Of a DNA stretch of 64,000 nt, positions 41,843 to 51,317 are shown in pieces. Where the stretch lies: NCBI GenBank assembly GCA_937872925.1, contig CALMUT010000068.1, positions 1-64,000 of the forward strand, in the 5' to 3' direction. Position 1 is the first letter of the stretch, and each line of letters starts with the position of its first letter. The notes under the pieces are model-generated. The model was not told the origin of the DNA. It saw only the letters and a list, made by a program, of their open reading frames with translations, and did not search any database. A program made the position numbers and the translations under genes. Origin of the DNA: an uncultured Myxococcales bacterium (GTDB lineage Bacteria; Myxococcota_A; Polyangia; Polyangiales; Polyangiaceae).

Positions 41843-44050
41843 TCATCGACCGGTTGGTGACAGACTCACCCGGAAGGTTCCAATGCTTGGGGAGCGGCGA
41901 AACTCAAGCACTGGGTGGTTGTCGGTGTGCAGGGACGCTACCGGTTGTGACCGCCAGCGCCTGAGTTGTGCCTCACCCTGAAGCAGCCGCTGCTCGAACA
42001 GCGCGTGCGTGCGCAGGGCGGTTTGCGCGAGCTGAAGGGAGACTGGCCCGCGCTGCTGTGGGTTGGCACGCACTGGCCTGGCGCTGAAGACGACGATGGC
42101 CTCGCCCTTTGCCAACGCAAGGGCGCGCATTTCTTCAAAGGATTGGGCCGCACTCGCTAGCACCACGGCGGCGTCTTCGCCCCACACGTATTGCACCAGC
42201 ACGCCGTCGTCACGCAGCGCCCGCCTCGCTTGGGCGAAGAATTCAGCGGTGGCGAGGCTTGCGCCTTGGGTCCGGTATTGGTGCACGCTGACGATGACGG
42301 CATCCTGTTGCCGCACCTGTCCATGCAAGTAGCGCCGGCCGTCCATCACCAGCGCATGGAGATTCGGCGCAAGGTGCACCGCATCGTTGTAGCCCTGGTA
42401 GCGCCACAGTGAATCGAATACCGCCGGCAGCACGTCCACGCCGTCCACGCGCGTCGCGCCGAAGCCGCGCGCTATGGCGCCGGCGCTGATTCCGTACCCC
42501 ATGCCGAGGACTGCCACTTGCTCCAAGCGCGGTGCAAAGTGGGCGCTCGTGATGGCGAGGTAGCGCTGGGTATCTGCGGTGCTGGTTCGGCCGAGTTCCC
42601 CGGCCAGGCGGGAGCCGGTGTTGAAGATCGCAAGGCGACCACCCGGCAGCGCAGCCGCCTCGAAAATGCCGCTGGCGTCTTCCTGCACGACCGCACGAAG
42701 CTGCGGATGGACCACGCCTAGGGCCGGACCGCGCTTCCAAAGTGCAAGGGCGGCGAACCCGCCGACGACGCCGACGATGAGGGCGCGACCACCACGCGCC
42801 GCGCCGCGCCTTGAGGCGATGACCGCGAAAAATGCGCACAAGACTACGTGCAACACCAGGATCCCTCGGGTCCCGATACGTCCGCTCAGAAAGTACGCCG
42901 TAGAGAGCGCGCCTAGTGCGCCCGTGACCGTGTTGCACGCGACTGCAGTTCCCACCGACCGGAGCTGCGCTGTGCGTTCGATTAAGGACAAGGCCAGCGG
43001 GAATAGCGTGCCCATGCAAATGGCGGGCAAGATCACAGCAGTCAGGACGAACGCAGCACGAACAAGGGGCGCGCTGCGCACGTAGTCGGGACTGTCCGGG
43101 TGGAGCGAGAGCAGCGCTGGGTCCGCGAGCACCAATGCCGTGGCCAGGCTCACGACCGCGCAGGCAAAACTGAGCGTGAGGGTCTGCTCTGCGGACCGCC
43201 GTTGGGTCGCTCTATTCGCGATCATGCCTCCCGCGCCGAGGCCGAAAAGGATGCAGCTCAAGGCGATGGCCGTCACGAAAACGCGGTCTCCGACCAGAAG
43301 TCCGAAAAGCCGCACCCAGGCGACCTGCGCCGACAGGACCAGAAAGCCGGAAGTGGCGGCGATGGCGAGGCCCAGTCGCAGTTGGGCCGCGGCAGCGCTC
43401 CTCGCGTCTGGCGTTGCCGCGGGTTTGGGCGCTTCGCGCTCGGGCAGAGTAGCCGTCATGCTCAGGGCCCAGGCCGCGGCGGCGACTCCAGCCAGGGCGG
43501 CCACGGCAGCTGTGGCAGTAGCGCCTAGCCGCGCGACGCCCCAAGTAGCGAGCAGCGGCCCAAGGGCAGCCCCAAATAGGTTGACCGCGTACAACAGCGA
43601 AATCCGGATCCTGCCAGATGCGGCGCGCGCCACCAGTGGAAGCGTGGCACCGAAGGCTGCGCTTGCCGGGCCAAACACGACGCAAGCGAGTAGGAAATCC
43701 CCGGCTACGCTCGGTCCGGGCAACCACAATCGCAAGGCGACCAGGGAATCGCCCCCGTGGAAGCACCAAGCGACGGCCGACATTCCGAGCAGCGCCGCGC
43801 CCAGCTCCGCGTAGCCATAGGCCCGTAGCGATGACTTTGGCGAGGGCGGTAGGCGCCGCGCCGCCAGCCAGGCGCCCGCTGCATGGCCAAGCAGGAACGC
43901 CGTCACAACGCAGGACAGAGACCGACTGGTGCTGCCAAGGATCAGGGTCAGCCCGCGCACCCACAGCGCCTCGAAGGCCAGGGCGGCCGCGCCTGACAAG
44001 AAGAAGGGAATGAACAGGAGACCAGCGAGCGGATAGGTGCGGGCCGGCAT
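41843..44050 (-). CDS. Fused membrane transporter-like/spermidine-synthase-like protein
   Basis: 735 residues. The N-terminal half has about 12-14 TM helices in the pattern of SpeE-fused membrane proteins (FLSGAAALAFEALWVRGLTL, GLGAGGMIANRATQRRS). The C-terminal half is a spermidine-synthase-like methyltransferase fold (residues about 470-700): VVQEDASGIFEAAALPGGRL, VAVLGMGYGISAGAIARGFG, VDGVDVLPAVFDSL and DGRRYLHGQVRQQDAVIVSV. The aminopropyltransferase active-site Asp pair is not clear, so polyamine synthesis is doubtful. The stop lies 4 bp from the converging CAP gene. Confidence 0.85.
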   Translation of the reverse strand: MPARTYPLAGLLFIPFFLSGAAALAFEALWVRGLTLILGSTSRSLSCVVTAFLLGHAAGAWLAARRLPPSPKSSLRAYGYAELGAALLGMSAVAWCFHGGDSLVALRLWLPGPSVAGDFLLACVVFGPASAAFGATLPLVARAASGRIRISLLYAVNLFGAALGPLLATWGVARLGATATAAVAALAGVAAAAWALSMTATLPEREAPKPAATPDARSAAAAQLRLGLAIAATSGFLVLSAQVAWVRLFGLLVGDRVFVTAIALSCILFGLGAGGMIANRATQRRSAEQTLTLSFACAVVSLATALVLADPALLSLHPDSPDYVRSAPLVRAAFVLTAVILPAICMGTLFPLALSLIERTAQLRSVGTAVACNTVTGALGALSTAYFLSGRIGTRGILVLHVVLCAFFAVIASRRGAARGGRALIVGVVGGFAALALWKRGPALGVVHPQLRAVVQEDASGIFEAAALPGGRLAIFNTGSRLAGELGRTSTADTQRYLAITSAHFAPRLEQVAVLGMGYGISAGAIARGFGATRVDGVDVLPAVFDSLWRYQGYNDAVHLAPNLHALVMDGRRYLHGQVRQQDAVIVSVHQYRTQGASLATAEFFAQARRALRDDGVLVQYVWGEDAAVVLASAAQSFEEMRALALAKGEAIVVFSARPVRANPQQRGPVSLQLAQTALRTHALFEQRLLQGEAQLRRWRSQPVASLHTDNHPVLEFRRSPSIGTFRVSLSPTGR

Positions 44051-44107
44051 GCAGTGACGCCAGCATACCAGCGCTCCTGCGTGCAGCAGCGCGAAGGCTC
44101 CAGACGC

Positions 44108-44887
44108 CTAGCTTGCCGCGGCGCGCACCATGTCCAAACCCGAGACCACGCCCACGCATTTGCGGTTGTCGACGGCCAGAATGCGTTGCACGTCCATGGC
44201 GCTGGCCTGGGCTGCCGCACGGAATAGGGGGGTCTGGACGTCCAAACAGAGCATGGCGGGATCGAGCACTTCCTCGACTCGGGTCTCCCGGGGCAGATCC
44301 CGACTCGCCAGTGCCTCTATCTGAGAGAAGATCCCGATGGGCCAATCGTTTTCGACCACCACCAGTCCTGAAACATGGGCCTTCTCCAAGCGCTCGGTGG
44401 CCAGCGAGACCGGGTCATCATACTGCACGCTATAGACGCTGCGCGAAGCGTGCTCCGTGATCGGGTCGGCGATGCGCTTGTCGGCGATGGCGCTCATCAC
44501 GTCTCTGGTGGAAAGCACGCCCACCAGGCGCCCCTTTTCACACACAAAGACCCGATGCACGCGGGCTTCCAACATGAGCTTTGCTGCGTGGGAGATGGGA
44601 TCCTCCAGACCGACCGCGCTGGGATTTGCGGTCATGGCCTCAGAGACCGTCTTGTTGGGGAGTACCAACAGGTCCGCGCCGCGTCGCCTGCCTGCCTGGC
44701 GCCGCCCGACCCTCAGCAGATCGGTCCGAGTGATCACGCCAAGCAGCTTTTCGTCTTCCGCGACTGCCAGAGCGGAGATTTGGTGCAATTCGAGCAATTC
44801 TTTCGCGTGTTCCAAAGTGTCGCCGGGCAAGACTTTGCGGACAGGATGACTGTAATAGAGGCTAACAGGCATGGAGAAATGGGGCAT
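44108..44887 (-). CDS. Four-CBS-domain protein
   Basis: 259 residues with four CBS motifs, i.e. two Bateman modules: HPVRKVLPGDTLEHAKELLE...LGVITRTDLL, VSEAMTANPSAVG...LVGVLSTRDVM, VQYDDPVSLATERLEKAHVS...IGIFSQIEAL, and RVEEVLDPAMLCLDV...VGVVSGLDMV. CBS pairs bind adenine nucleotides and regulate a partner. No catalytic domain is fused. Start ATG 44887 was chosen over the longer Arg-rich frame; ATG 44872 is also possible. Confidence 0.88.
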   Translation of the reverse strand: MPHFSMPVSLYYSHPVRKVLPGDTLEHAKELLELHQISALAVAEDEKLLGVITRTDLLRVGRRQAGRRRGADLLVLPNKTVSEAMTANPSAVGLEDPISHAAKLMLEARVHRVFVCEKGRLVGVLSTRDVMSAIADKRIADPITEHASRSVYSVQYDDPVSLATERLEKAHVSGLVVVENDWPIGIFSQIEALASRDLPRETRVEEVLDPAMLCLDVQTPLFRAAAQASAMDVQRILAVDNRKCVGVVSGLDMVRAAAS

Positions 44888-45092
44888 GGCGCGGATGGAA
44901 AGCGAACCGCGTGCCACATGTGACTCTTGGGGATAATGCCGGGCGGGATCTGAATTTCGCGCAAGCCTTGCGAGGCGTGCCAGGGCTGCGCACAAACGAC
45001 GCCGGTTTCGCAGCGTGGCGCCGGCAAAGGCCCGCTGGGATTGCGACGCGGCGTTCTTCACCGCTATCTTCAGGTTCGGAGGGAATCAGCAA

Positions 45093-45713
45093 ATGAAATT
45101 GGAGAGTCGATCACTGAGTGAGGGCGCGCGCATTCCGGCCAGCTACGCGATGGGGGTGCCCGGCGACGCAGGCCCAGTTCCGGGGCCGAATAAGAGTCCG
45201 CACCTGGCATGGTCCGGCGCGCCTGACGGCACGAAGAGCTTCGTCATTATCTGTCACGATTGCGACGTTCCAAGCCGACCGGACGATGTGAACAAACCTG
45301 ATCGCAGTGTGCCCTACGACCTGCCGCGGGTTGACTTCTTTCATTGGGTGCTGGCGGACATTCCCGTTTCTGTTGCCGAGCTTGCTGAGGCGCAGGACGC
45401 TGACGGGGTGACGCCCAAGGGCAAGCCGCCGGGGCCGACAGCCTACGGCAAGCGGGGCATCAATAGTTACACGGACTGGTTCAGTGGCGATGCGGACATG
45501 GGCGGCGACTACGGCGGGTACGATGGTCCGTGGCCACCTTTCAACGACGAGCGGATCCACCACTACACATTCACCGTCTTCGCCCTGGACGTTGCCTCAT
45601 TGGATCTTCCTGCACGTTTTTCGGGACCGGACGTCCGCGCAAAGATGAAAGGGCACATACTGGCGCAGGCCTCCATCAGTGGAACCTACGCACTGAATGA
45701 AAACGCGCGCTGA
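45093..45713 (+). CDS. YbhB/YbcL-family PEBP-like protein
   Basis: 206 residues, no signal peptide. Phosphatidylethanolamine-binding-protein fold: GPNKSPHLAWSGAPDGTKSF, VIICHDCDVPSRPDDVN (position of the DPDAP motif), DFFHWVLADIP, GPWPPFNDERIHHYTFTVFA. Bacterial members have unknown function. The start at 45093 is supported by a ggaggga Shine-Dalgarno. The stop overlaps the next gene by 17 bp. Confidence 0.9.
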   Translation: MKLESRSLSEGARIPASYAMGVPGDAGPVPGPNKSPHLAWSGAPDGTKSFVIICHDCDVPSRPDDVNKPDRSVPYDLPRVDFFHWVLADIPVSVAELAEAQDADGVTPKGKPPGPTAYGKRGINSYTDWFSGDADMGGDYGGYDGPWPPFNDERIHHYTFTVFALDVASLDLPARFSGPDVRAKMKGHILAQASISGTYALNENAR

Positions 45714-46536
45714 GGCGCAGGCGCGTCGCAGGACGCCGCGCCTGCGGCCGCCTCTCAGCGGCGGGAGCCTGTCGTGGGTGAGCACGCTGGCAGTCATATG
45801 CGCCCTGGCGCCGAGCTGCGATACGGACGGCGGCGTCGCAGACAACTCCGTCGCGGTTGGCGGCTCTGGGGCAACTGACGCTTCTGGTAGCGGCGCAGCG
45901 GCTGGCGCGGCAGCGGCGGCCGCGGGTGGCTCGAGCAGCGCCGGAAGTGGCGGCTCAGCGCCGGACTCGGGGCAAGACACAGCTCCCGCTGTGGATCTCT
46001 GTAGCGCGCCTAGTGGGAATTTCTTTGGCAGCGGCGACTTTGAAAGCGGCATGGACGGCAACGTGCCGGCGGGTTGGGAGTTGCGCGACAAGGGCGCTCC
46101 AGGCAATTGCGCCGGTTCTGGCACTGCCGCCGAGCATGTATTTCTGACGTCACCGCCGCCGGGCTGTGGTGGCAGCGCCCTCGGGATGGACTCCCGGGGC
46201 CAGTGGGATTGCTACGCGATACAGCGCGTCAGCGACTACAACACCATCGTCGGCGGCAAGAGCTATCGCATCAGCGCCAGCGTGCGGTCCACGGGCAATG
46301 CCGTGAACCCAGCCGCATGGTTCATCGTGGGCGTGCAGTGGCTCGACGCGAACGACGGATTCTTCGGTGACGAAAAAAATCCAAAGACCGCTTCCGCAGC
46401 GGCCAACGATTTCGATTGGAAGCAGCTGTCCTTCGATCTGGTGGCACCCGGGAATGCACGACGTATCTTGGTCTGGCTCTCCGCGCACTACCCGGGACGG
46501 GTTGATATCGACAACGTGAGCGTTCAAGAGTTATAG
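45697..46536 (+). CDS. Lipoprotein with carbohydrate-binding-like beta domain
   Basis: 279 residues. A long basic N-terminus precedes a signal (STLAVICALAPSC) with lipobox Cys41. A Gly/Ala/Ser linker (residues 50-90) leads to a jelly-roll-like domain: FFGSGDFESGMDGNVPAGWE, GGKSYRISASVRSTGNA, WKQLSFDLVAPGNARRILVW and GRVDIDNVSVQEL. This order (FE-G...GW, Y-x-S, W-x-x-L, DNV) is typical of CBM4/9-type carbohydrate-binding modules. It is probably displayed on the outer surface and binds a polysaccharide (inference). Confidence 0.82.
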   Translation: MKTRAEAQARRRTPRLRPPLSGGSLSWVSTLAVICALAPSCDTDGGVADNSVAVGGSGATDASGSGAAAGAAAAAAGGSSSAGSGGSAPDSGQDTAPAVDLCSAPSGNFFGSGDFESGMDGNVPAGWELRDKGAPGNCAGSGTAAEHVFLTSPPPGCGGSALGMDSRGQWDCYAIQRVSDYNTIVGGKSYRISASVRSTGNAVNPAAWFIVGVQWLDANDGFFGDEKNPKTASAAANDFDWKQLSFDLVAPGNARRILVWLSAHYPGRVDIDNVSVQEL

Positions 46537-46571
46537 GCGCGGCCTAGGTCTTTGGGTAAGATGCGCGGATC

Positions 46572-48008
46572 TTGGCAACCCCTTCCGAAGCTGACGGGTG
46601 GCAGCGTGGTGACGTCATCGCCGACAAATACGTCGTCGAAGAAGTCATCGGCGACGGGGGCATGGGCACCATCGTCAAGGCATTGCACCGGGAGCTCGAC
46701 GAATTCGTTGCGATCAAGTTGGTCAAGGCAGCCTGGCTGGCGGAACCCGCAGTGCTTTCCAGATTCAGCCGTGAAGCGCGCGCGGTCGCCAAGCTGAAGG
46801 GAGAGCACGTTGCCCGGGTGCTGGACGTCGGGAAGACGGCGCAAGGCGTGCCGTTCATGGTCATGGAGTATCTGGAGGGCGATGACCTAGGAGCCATTCT
46901 CCGGCACGGCCCCGCGAGTATTCAGGACGCGGTGGACTGGATCATCGAAGCCTGCGACGCCCTCGGTGAGGCGCATACGCACCAGATCACCCACAGAGAC
47001 ATCAAGCCGGAGAACTTGTTTCTCGTGCAGCGGCACGGGCGCGCGAGTGTGAAGCTGCTTGATTTCGGGATCTCGAAAACCGCGCTGGGCAAGGATGACA
47101 ACCTCCACGAGACCTCTCGCATGCTCGGGACGCCGCTGTACATGTCCCCGGAGCAAGTGCGAGCGAGCGCGAGCACGGATCACCGCTCGGACATCTGGGC
47201 GCTGGGTGCCGTGTTGTACGAGTTGCTTGCGGGAGTCCCTCCCTTCGTGGCCGAGACGCTTCCAGAAGTATGCGCCATGATTCTGGAAGACATTCCTCCC
47301 GGGCTTTCGCAGTTCAGAACCGATGTCCCGCCAGAGCTGGAGCAAGCCGTCTTCCGCTGCCTGGCCAAGCGCCCCGAAGAGCGCTTCCAGAGCGTGGCAG
47401 AAATGGCCATCGAGCTCCTGCCCTTGGCCCACCCCCGACAGCACGCCACGGTGGAACACCTTGCGCGAGTGATGCGCCTGGCGGGTGTGGCTGCGCCCGT
47501 ACTTTCCAGCGTGCCCCCTGCGGCCGCGGCAGATCGCCTGAGTCTGACAGGCGAGCCTGCGCGTGCTTACGGAATCACACCGGGCGCGTTCCAGCGCAAC
47601 GCCGAAACGGTGGCCATGCCGCTCACTCGACGCAAGCGCAGATGGGCGCTGCCGCTCGCGTTGCTTGCGCTATTGGTGGCGGCAACTGGAATCACCCTTG
47701 CGTTGTGGCGCAGCCCGGCCACCAAGGCTGCGGCGCCTCCAACCCCAACGCTCGCTGCCAGTCTGAAACCGAGGGTGGCTGCCCCCTTGCAGCTGAGCAG
47801 CGCTTCCCCGTTGCCCTCCGCACCCGATCCGGGCAGCTCGCCTTCCCCAGGAGCCTCGGCGCCTACGGCTCCGACCGGGACGCCGAGCGCCCGGCGCGCG
47901 GGGCCGCGCGTGGCGCCGCGCCCGGCTCCCCGACCGAAGCAAGAGTCCGCACCTTCCAGCACGCCGCCACCGGCGAAACCCAAGCTCGAAATTCGGATGG
48001 AACGCTAA
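46572..48008 (+). CDS. Transmembrane Ser/Thr protein kinase, upstream of TonB receptor
   Basis: 478 residues, start TTG at 46572. The kinase domain covers about 20-285: glycine loop IGDGGMGTIV, Lys49 (VAIKLVK), canonical catalytic loop HRDIKPEN (Asp143), DFG near 164, GTPLYMSPEQ and SDIWALGAVLYELLAG. A linker leads to a TM helix (RRWALPLALLALLVAATGIT, about 358-380), and a Pro/Ala/Ser-rich exported tail of about 95 residues follows. It is the only one of the four kinases here with the canonical Lys in HRDxKxxN. The gene for the TonB receptor begins 4 bp after its stop. Confidence 0.92.
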   Translation: MATPSEADGWQRGDVIADKYVVEEVIGDGGMGTIVKALHRELDEFVAIKLVKAAWLAEPAVLSRFSREARAVAKLKGEHVARVLDVGKTAQGVPFMVMEYLEGDDLGAILRHGPASIQDAVDWIIEACDALGEAHTHQITHRDIKPENLFLVQRHGRASVKLLDFGISKTALGKDDNLHETSRMLGTPLYMSPEQVRASASTDHRSDIWALGAVLYELLAGVPPFVAETLPEVCAMILEDIPPGLSQFRTDVPPELEQAVFRCLAKRPEERFQSVAEMAIELLPLAHPRQHATVEHLARVMRLAGVAAPVLSSVPPAAAADRLSLTGEPARAYGITPGAFQRNAETVAMPLTRRKRRWALPLALLALLVAATGITLALWRSPATKAAAPPTPTLAASLKPRVAAPLQLSSASPLPSAPDPGSSPSPGASAPTAPTGTPSARRAGPRVAPRPAPRPKQESAPSSTPPPAKPKLEIRMER

Positions 48009-48012
48009 CGAT

Positions 48013-50907
48013 ATGAACCGCACCTGGCTCCTCTTGCTGGCCTGTCTGGCCTCGCTGTTGCTTTCGCGGGCTTCCTATGCCGATGACGTTGCCGACGAGG
48101 CAGATCTGCACTTTCAGATCGGAGCGCGGCACTACCAGCAGGGAGAGTTTCAGGACGCCCTTGAACACTTCTTGCGTTCAAACCGCTTGGTCCCAAATCG
48201 AAATGTGCTGTTCAACGTCGGTCGCTGTTACGAGCAGCTGGGACAGTTCCCGACGGCGTGGCGCAGCTACGTGGCGGCGCTGGACGGCGAGACGCGAGCG
48301 GACGCCCGCGCTCGCGTTCGCGAGAGCTTGAGCCGCATCCGGCCGCAGGTCGCAGTGATCGAGGTAGAGACCAATCCACCCGGCGCGACTATCTACGTAG
48401 ACCGCAAAGATCTCGGGCCGCGGGGCGAGACGCCGAAGAGCCTGGGGCTTGCGCCCGGCAAGTACAAGCTGATCTTGGTGCTGGAGGGACACGAAACCAG
48501 TGTGAGCCAGCTCGTCGAGGTCAAGGCCGGCGCCTCGGCCAAGGTGTCCCTTTCCATGGCGCCCAAGCTTGGCACCGTCCGCGTGGAGGGTGCGGCAGGC
48601 GCACAGATCCGCCTCGAAAGTGAAGTTGGAAAACCCATTGCCATTGCCCCAGCGGAATTCAAGTTGCCCGTGGGCACACGGCGTCTCGTCTTGACCAAGC
48701 CGGGCTTCCGAACCACCGACGTCGAGATCAACGTGCAATCCAACCGCCGTGAGGTCGTGCGACCAACGCTCTCGCAGTTGACGGGCACTATCGTGGTGTC
48801 GTCAGACTTGCGCGACGCGCTGATCGAAGTCGACGGGGAACCCAAGGGTTTCACGCCTGCTGTACTCACGCTTCCTGTTGGCGAACACGATGTTCGGGTG
48901 AGCTTGAGTGGGTTTCAGGCATTGGAGCGCCGGGTTTCCATCGCAAGGGACAAACGCTCCAGCGCGAAGTTCGAATTGGCCCGAGGCGCGCAGGTCACCG
49001 CCGTGTCCCGTGCCACACAGCGCATCGAAGAAGCGCCCTCCTCTGTCAGCATCATCACGGGGCAGGAGCTGCGGGCCATGGGTTACGCAACCATCGCCGA
49101 CGCAGTCCGAGGCGTTCGGGGGATCTACCTGTCCGATGACCGGAGCTATACGACGGTCGGCGTGCGCGGCTTCTCGCGCCCCGGTGACTACGGCAACAAG
49201 GTGTTGATCCTGTACGATGGTCACCCGTTCAACGACAACATTCTCGGTCAGTCCTTCCCGGGATTCGAGGGCCGCACGGATTTGGAGGATGTGCAGCGCA
49301 TCGAGGTAGTGCGCGGGCCTGGATCTGCCCTATACGGCACGGGCGCATTCTTTGGAGTCATCAACGTCGTGACCCATGAACGCGATGCGCCGAGTCGGCT
49401 CGAAATAGGCGCGTCCGCCGTCGAGTACAGCATGCAGCGCGGTCGCGTGATGGGCTATCAGCGGCTAGGGAAGGACGCTGGCCTGTGGATGAGTGCCTCC
49501 GCCGCCCGCGGTTCCGGTCGCGACTTCTACTTTTCGGAATATGCGAGCGACCCGTCGGGGCTCAATGGAGAGGCACGCAGCGTGGACGACTCGTCATTGG
49601 CGACCCTGCAGGGGCGCATATGGTGGAAGGATTTGACGCTGCAGTGGTTCTGGCATCACCGCAACAAGACGCTGCCAACCGCTGAGTATGAGACTCTCTT
49701 CGGTGACGACCGCAACAAGTTCATCGACGACCGCGCCTGGCTAGAGGCGCGGTTCGAACCCAAGCTCAGCGACAACTTCCAGTCGCTGACGCGCGCGCAT
49801 GCCAACCTCTACCTCTTCGACAGTGGGGCGCCCTACGATGCAGTGGACGGCGGCAATGCGGTCGAGCAGTACGTAGGACAATGGGTCGGCCTCGAGCAAC
49901 GCTTCGTGGCAAAACCGGTAAAAGCCCTCACGCTCACCTTCGGCGCGGAAGGACAGCGCCACTTTCGCGCCAGCATGTTTGGCGAAGACAACGGTGGCGT
50001 GTTCTTGCCGGAAGACAAAAACGCCTATCTCGTTGGCGGCGTATACGGCGTGGTAGACGCCGAGATCTCTCCCGCTGTGCGGGCCAACGTTGGCGCTCGG
50101 TTCGACGCGTTCCAGTGGGACTTCAGCTTCGGGGAGGTCAACCGGAGCTCCTTCAATCCCCGGGGTGCGCTGATCTTGAAGCCCTATGCGGCCGGCGTGA
50201 CCAAGCTTTTGGGCGGAACCGCGTTTCGCGCCCCAAGCGTGTACGAGATCTTCTACCAAAGCGCCGTGCAGCGGCCGAGCCCAGAACTCACGCCGGAGCG
50301 CGTCGCTTCCGGCGAAATCGAGCACACTCATTTGATTTCGCCCACCGTAAGCGCGACGGCCTCGGCGTACGGTAACTACGTGACGGACCTGGTCGTGGGG
50401 CGCGGGGAAGGTACGGAATCTGATCCGTTGTTTCTGGTCAATTCCGCCGCGGACGTCCTCACGCTCGGTGCGGAAGCTGAAGTGCGTCGCGAGTTCCGCG
50501 ACGGCTGGATGGTCGCCGCCCAGTATTCATTCCAGCGATCGCGCTACGTGGGCGACGACGCCGGCTTGCGCGAGGTGCCCAATTCACCCACGCACTTGGC
50601 ATCGGTGAAAGGCGGCGTGCCCATCATTGGCAAGACCCTGCGCGGCATGTCGCGGGTTACCTTGGAAGGTAGCCGCTACGACCGAAACGAAACCGACGGA
50701 GACGCGCCCCAAGGACGAACCGACGCCGGCCTGATTTGGGATCTCGTGCTGAGCGGCGAAGCCATGAGTGGGCAGGTACGGTACAATCTGGGCGTCTACA
50801 ACATCGCGGACTGGCACTATTCGGCGCCCGTCAGCGGAGAGTTTCGCATGCTGACCCTCCCTCAAGCCGGCCGCACGCTCTTGGCCAATGTGAACGTAAC
50901 GCTATGA
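48013..50907 (+). CDS. TonB-dependent receptor with N-terminal TPR and PEGA domains
   Basis: 964 residues. Signal peptide 1-23 (...SRASYADD). Residues about 28-105 are TPR-like (LHFQIGARHYQQGEFQDALE). Three PEGA-type beta repeats follow to about 325 (IEVETNPPGATIYVDRKDLG; VRVEGAAGAQIRLESEVGKP; VVSSDLRDALIEVDGEPKGF). The TonB plug starts near 335 (SRATQRIEEAPSSVSIITGQ) with VGVRGFSRPGDYGNKVLILY and VEVVRGPGSALYG-like IEVVRGPGSALYGTGAFFGV. The rest is beta-barrel ending in NVNVTL, without the usual terminal aromatic. TPR and PEGA before a plug is an unusual architecture; the ligand is unknown. Confidence 0.9.
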   Translation: MNRTWLLLLACLASLLLSRASYADDVADEADLHFQIGARHYQQGEFQDALEHFLRSNRLVPNRNVLFNVGRCYEQLGQFPTAWRSYVAALDGETRADARARVRESLSRIRPQVAVIEVETNPPGATIYVDRKDLGPRGETPKSLGLAPGKYKLILVLEGHETSVSQLVEVKAGASAKVSLSMAPKLGTVRVEGAAGAQIRLESEVGKPIAIAPAEFKLPVGTRRLVLTKPGFRTTDVEINVQSNRREVVRPTLSQLTGTIVVSSDLRDALIEVDGEPKGFTPAVLTLPVGEHDVRVSLSGFQALERRVSIARDKRSSAKFELARGAQVTAVSRATQRIEEAPSSVSIITGQELRAMGYATIADAVRGVRGIYLSDDRSYTTVGVRGFSRPGDYGNKVLILYDGHPFNDNILGQSFPGFEGRTDLEDVQRIEVVRGPGSALYGTGAFFGVINVVTHERDAPSRLEIGASAVEYSMQRGRVMGYQRLGKDAGLWMSASAARGSGRDFYFSEYASDPSGLNGEARSVDDSSLATLQGRIWWKDLTLQWFWHHRNKTLPTAEYETLFGDDRNKFIDDRAWLEARFEPKLSDNFQSLTRAHANLYLFDSGAPYDAVDGGNAVEQYVGQWVGLEQRFVAKPVKALTLTFGAEGQRHFRASMFGEDNGGVFLPEDKNAYLVGGVYGVVDAEISPAVRANVGARFDAFQWDFSFGEVNRSSFNPRGALILKPYAAGVTKLLGGTAFRAPSVYEIFYQSAVQRPSPELTPERVASGEIEHTHLISPTVSATASAYGNYVTDLVVGRGEGTESDPLFLVNSAADVLTLGAEAEVRREFRDGWMVAAQYSFQRSRYVGDDAGLREVPNSPTHLASVKGGVPIIGKTLRGMSRVTLEGSRYDRNETDGDAPQGRTDAGLIWDLVLSGEAMSGQVRYNLGVYNIADWHYSAPVSGEFRMLTLPQAGRTLLANVNVTL

Positions 50908-51200
50908 CACGCTGTCGCATCGGAGTTGGGTTAGCGTTACTGGGAGCACTGCTGGGCCGCCCCGGAAGCAGTCGCGCAGAAACCGGAGTGGACGGAGCTG
51001 GGGTATCGGAGGCAGGCCCCGGGTCTGGCGGCGGAGGCGCGTCCGGGTCGGCGGGAGCTGACGCGTCGATCGGCGGCGCAGCTGGTGCCGCAGGCAGTTC
51101 CGGCGCCGCAGGCGCCGCGGGTGCTGAAGAAGCGCCGCCCCCACCCTACGATTACGACAACGGATTCAAGTGCAGCGTGGGCATCGTAGGCGCGCGCTAG
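50904..51200 (+). CDS. Small exported Gly/Ala-rich protein
   Basis: 98 residues; the ATG at 50904 overlaps the TonB receptor stop (ATGA), which argues it is real and co-translated. A signal peptide (IGVGLALLGALLGRPGSSRA) precedes a Gly/Ala/Ser run (GSGGGGASGSAGADASIGGA). The end, PPPPYDYDNGFKCSVGIVGA, has one Cys. No fold is predicted. It could be a partner or spacer for the receptor. Confidence 0.6.
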   Translation: MTRCRIGVGLALLGALLGRPGSSRAETGVDGAGVSEAGPGSGGGGASGSAGADASIGGAAGAAGSSGAAGAAGAEEAPPPPYDYDNGFKCSVGIVGAR

Positions 51201-51317
51201 TGGGCCGTCACTTCTACTCGCTGCACTAGGTCGAGCCGCACGCGCCCGCGCATGCGGGCGGCTGTGTCATCAGGTCGGTTGTCGGGTAGGTGGCCGGGCC
51301 GTGCTATCGTTGGCACA

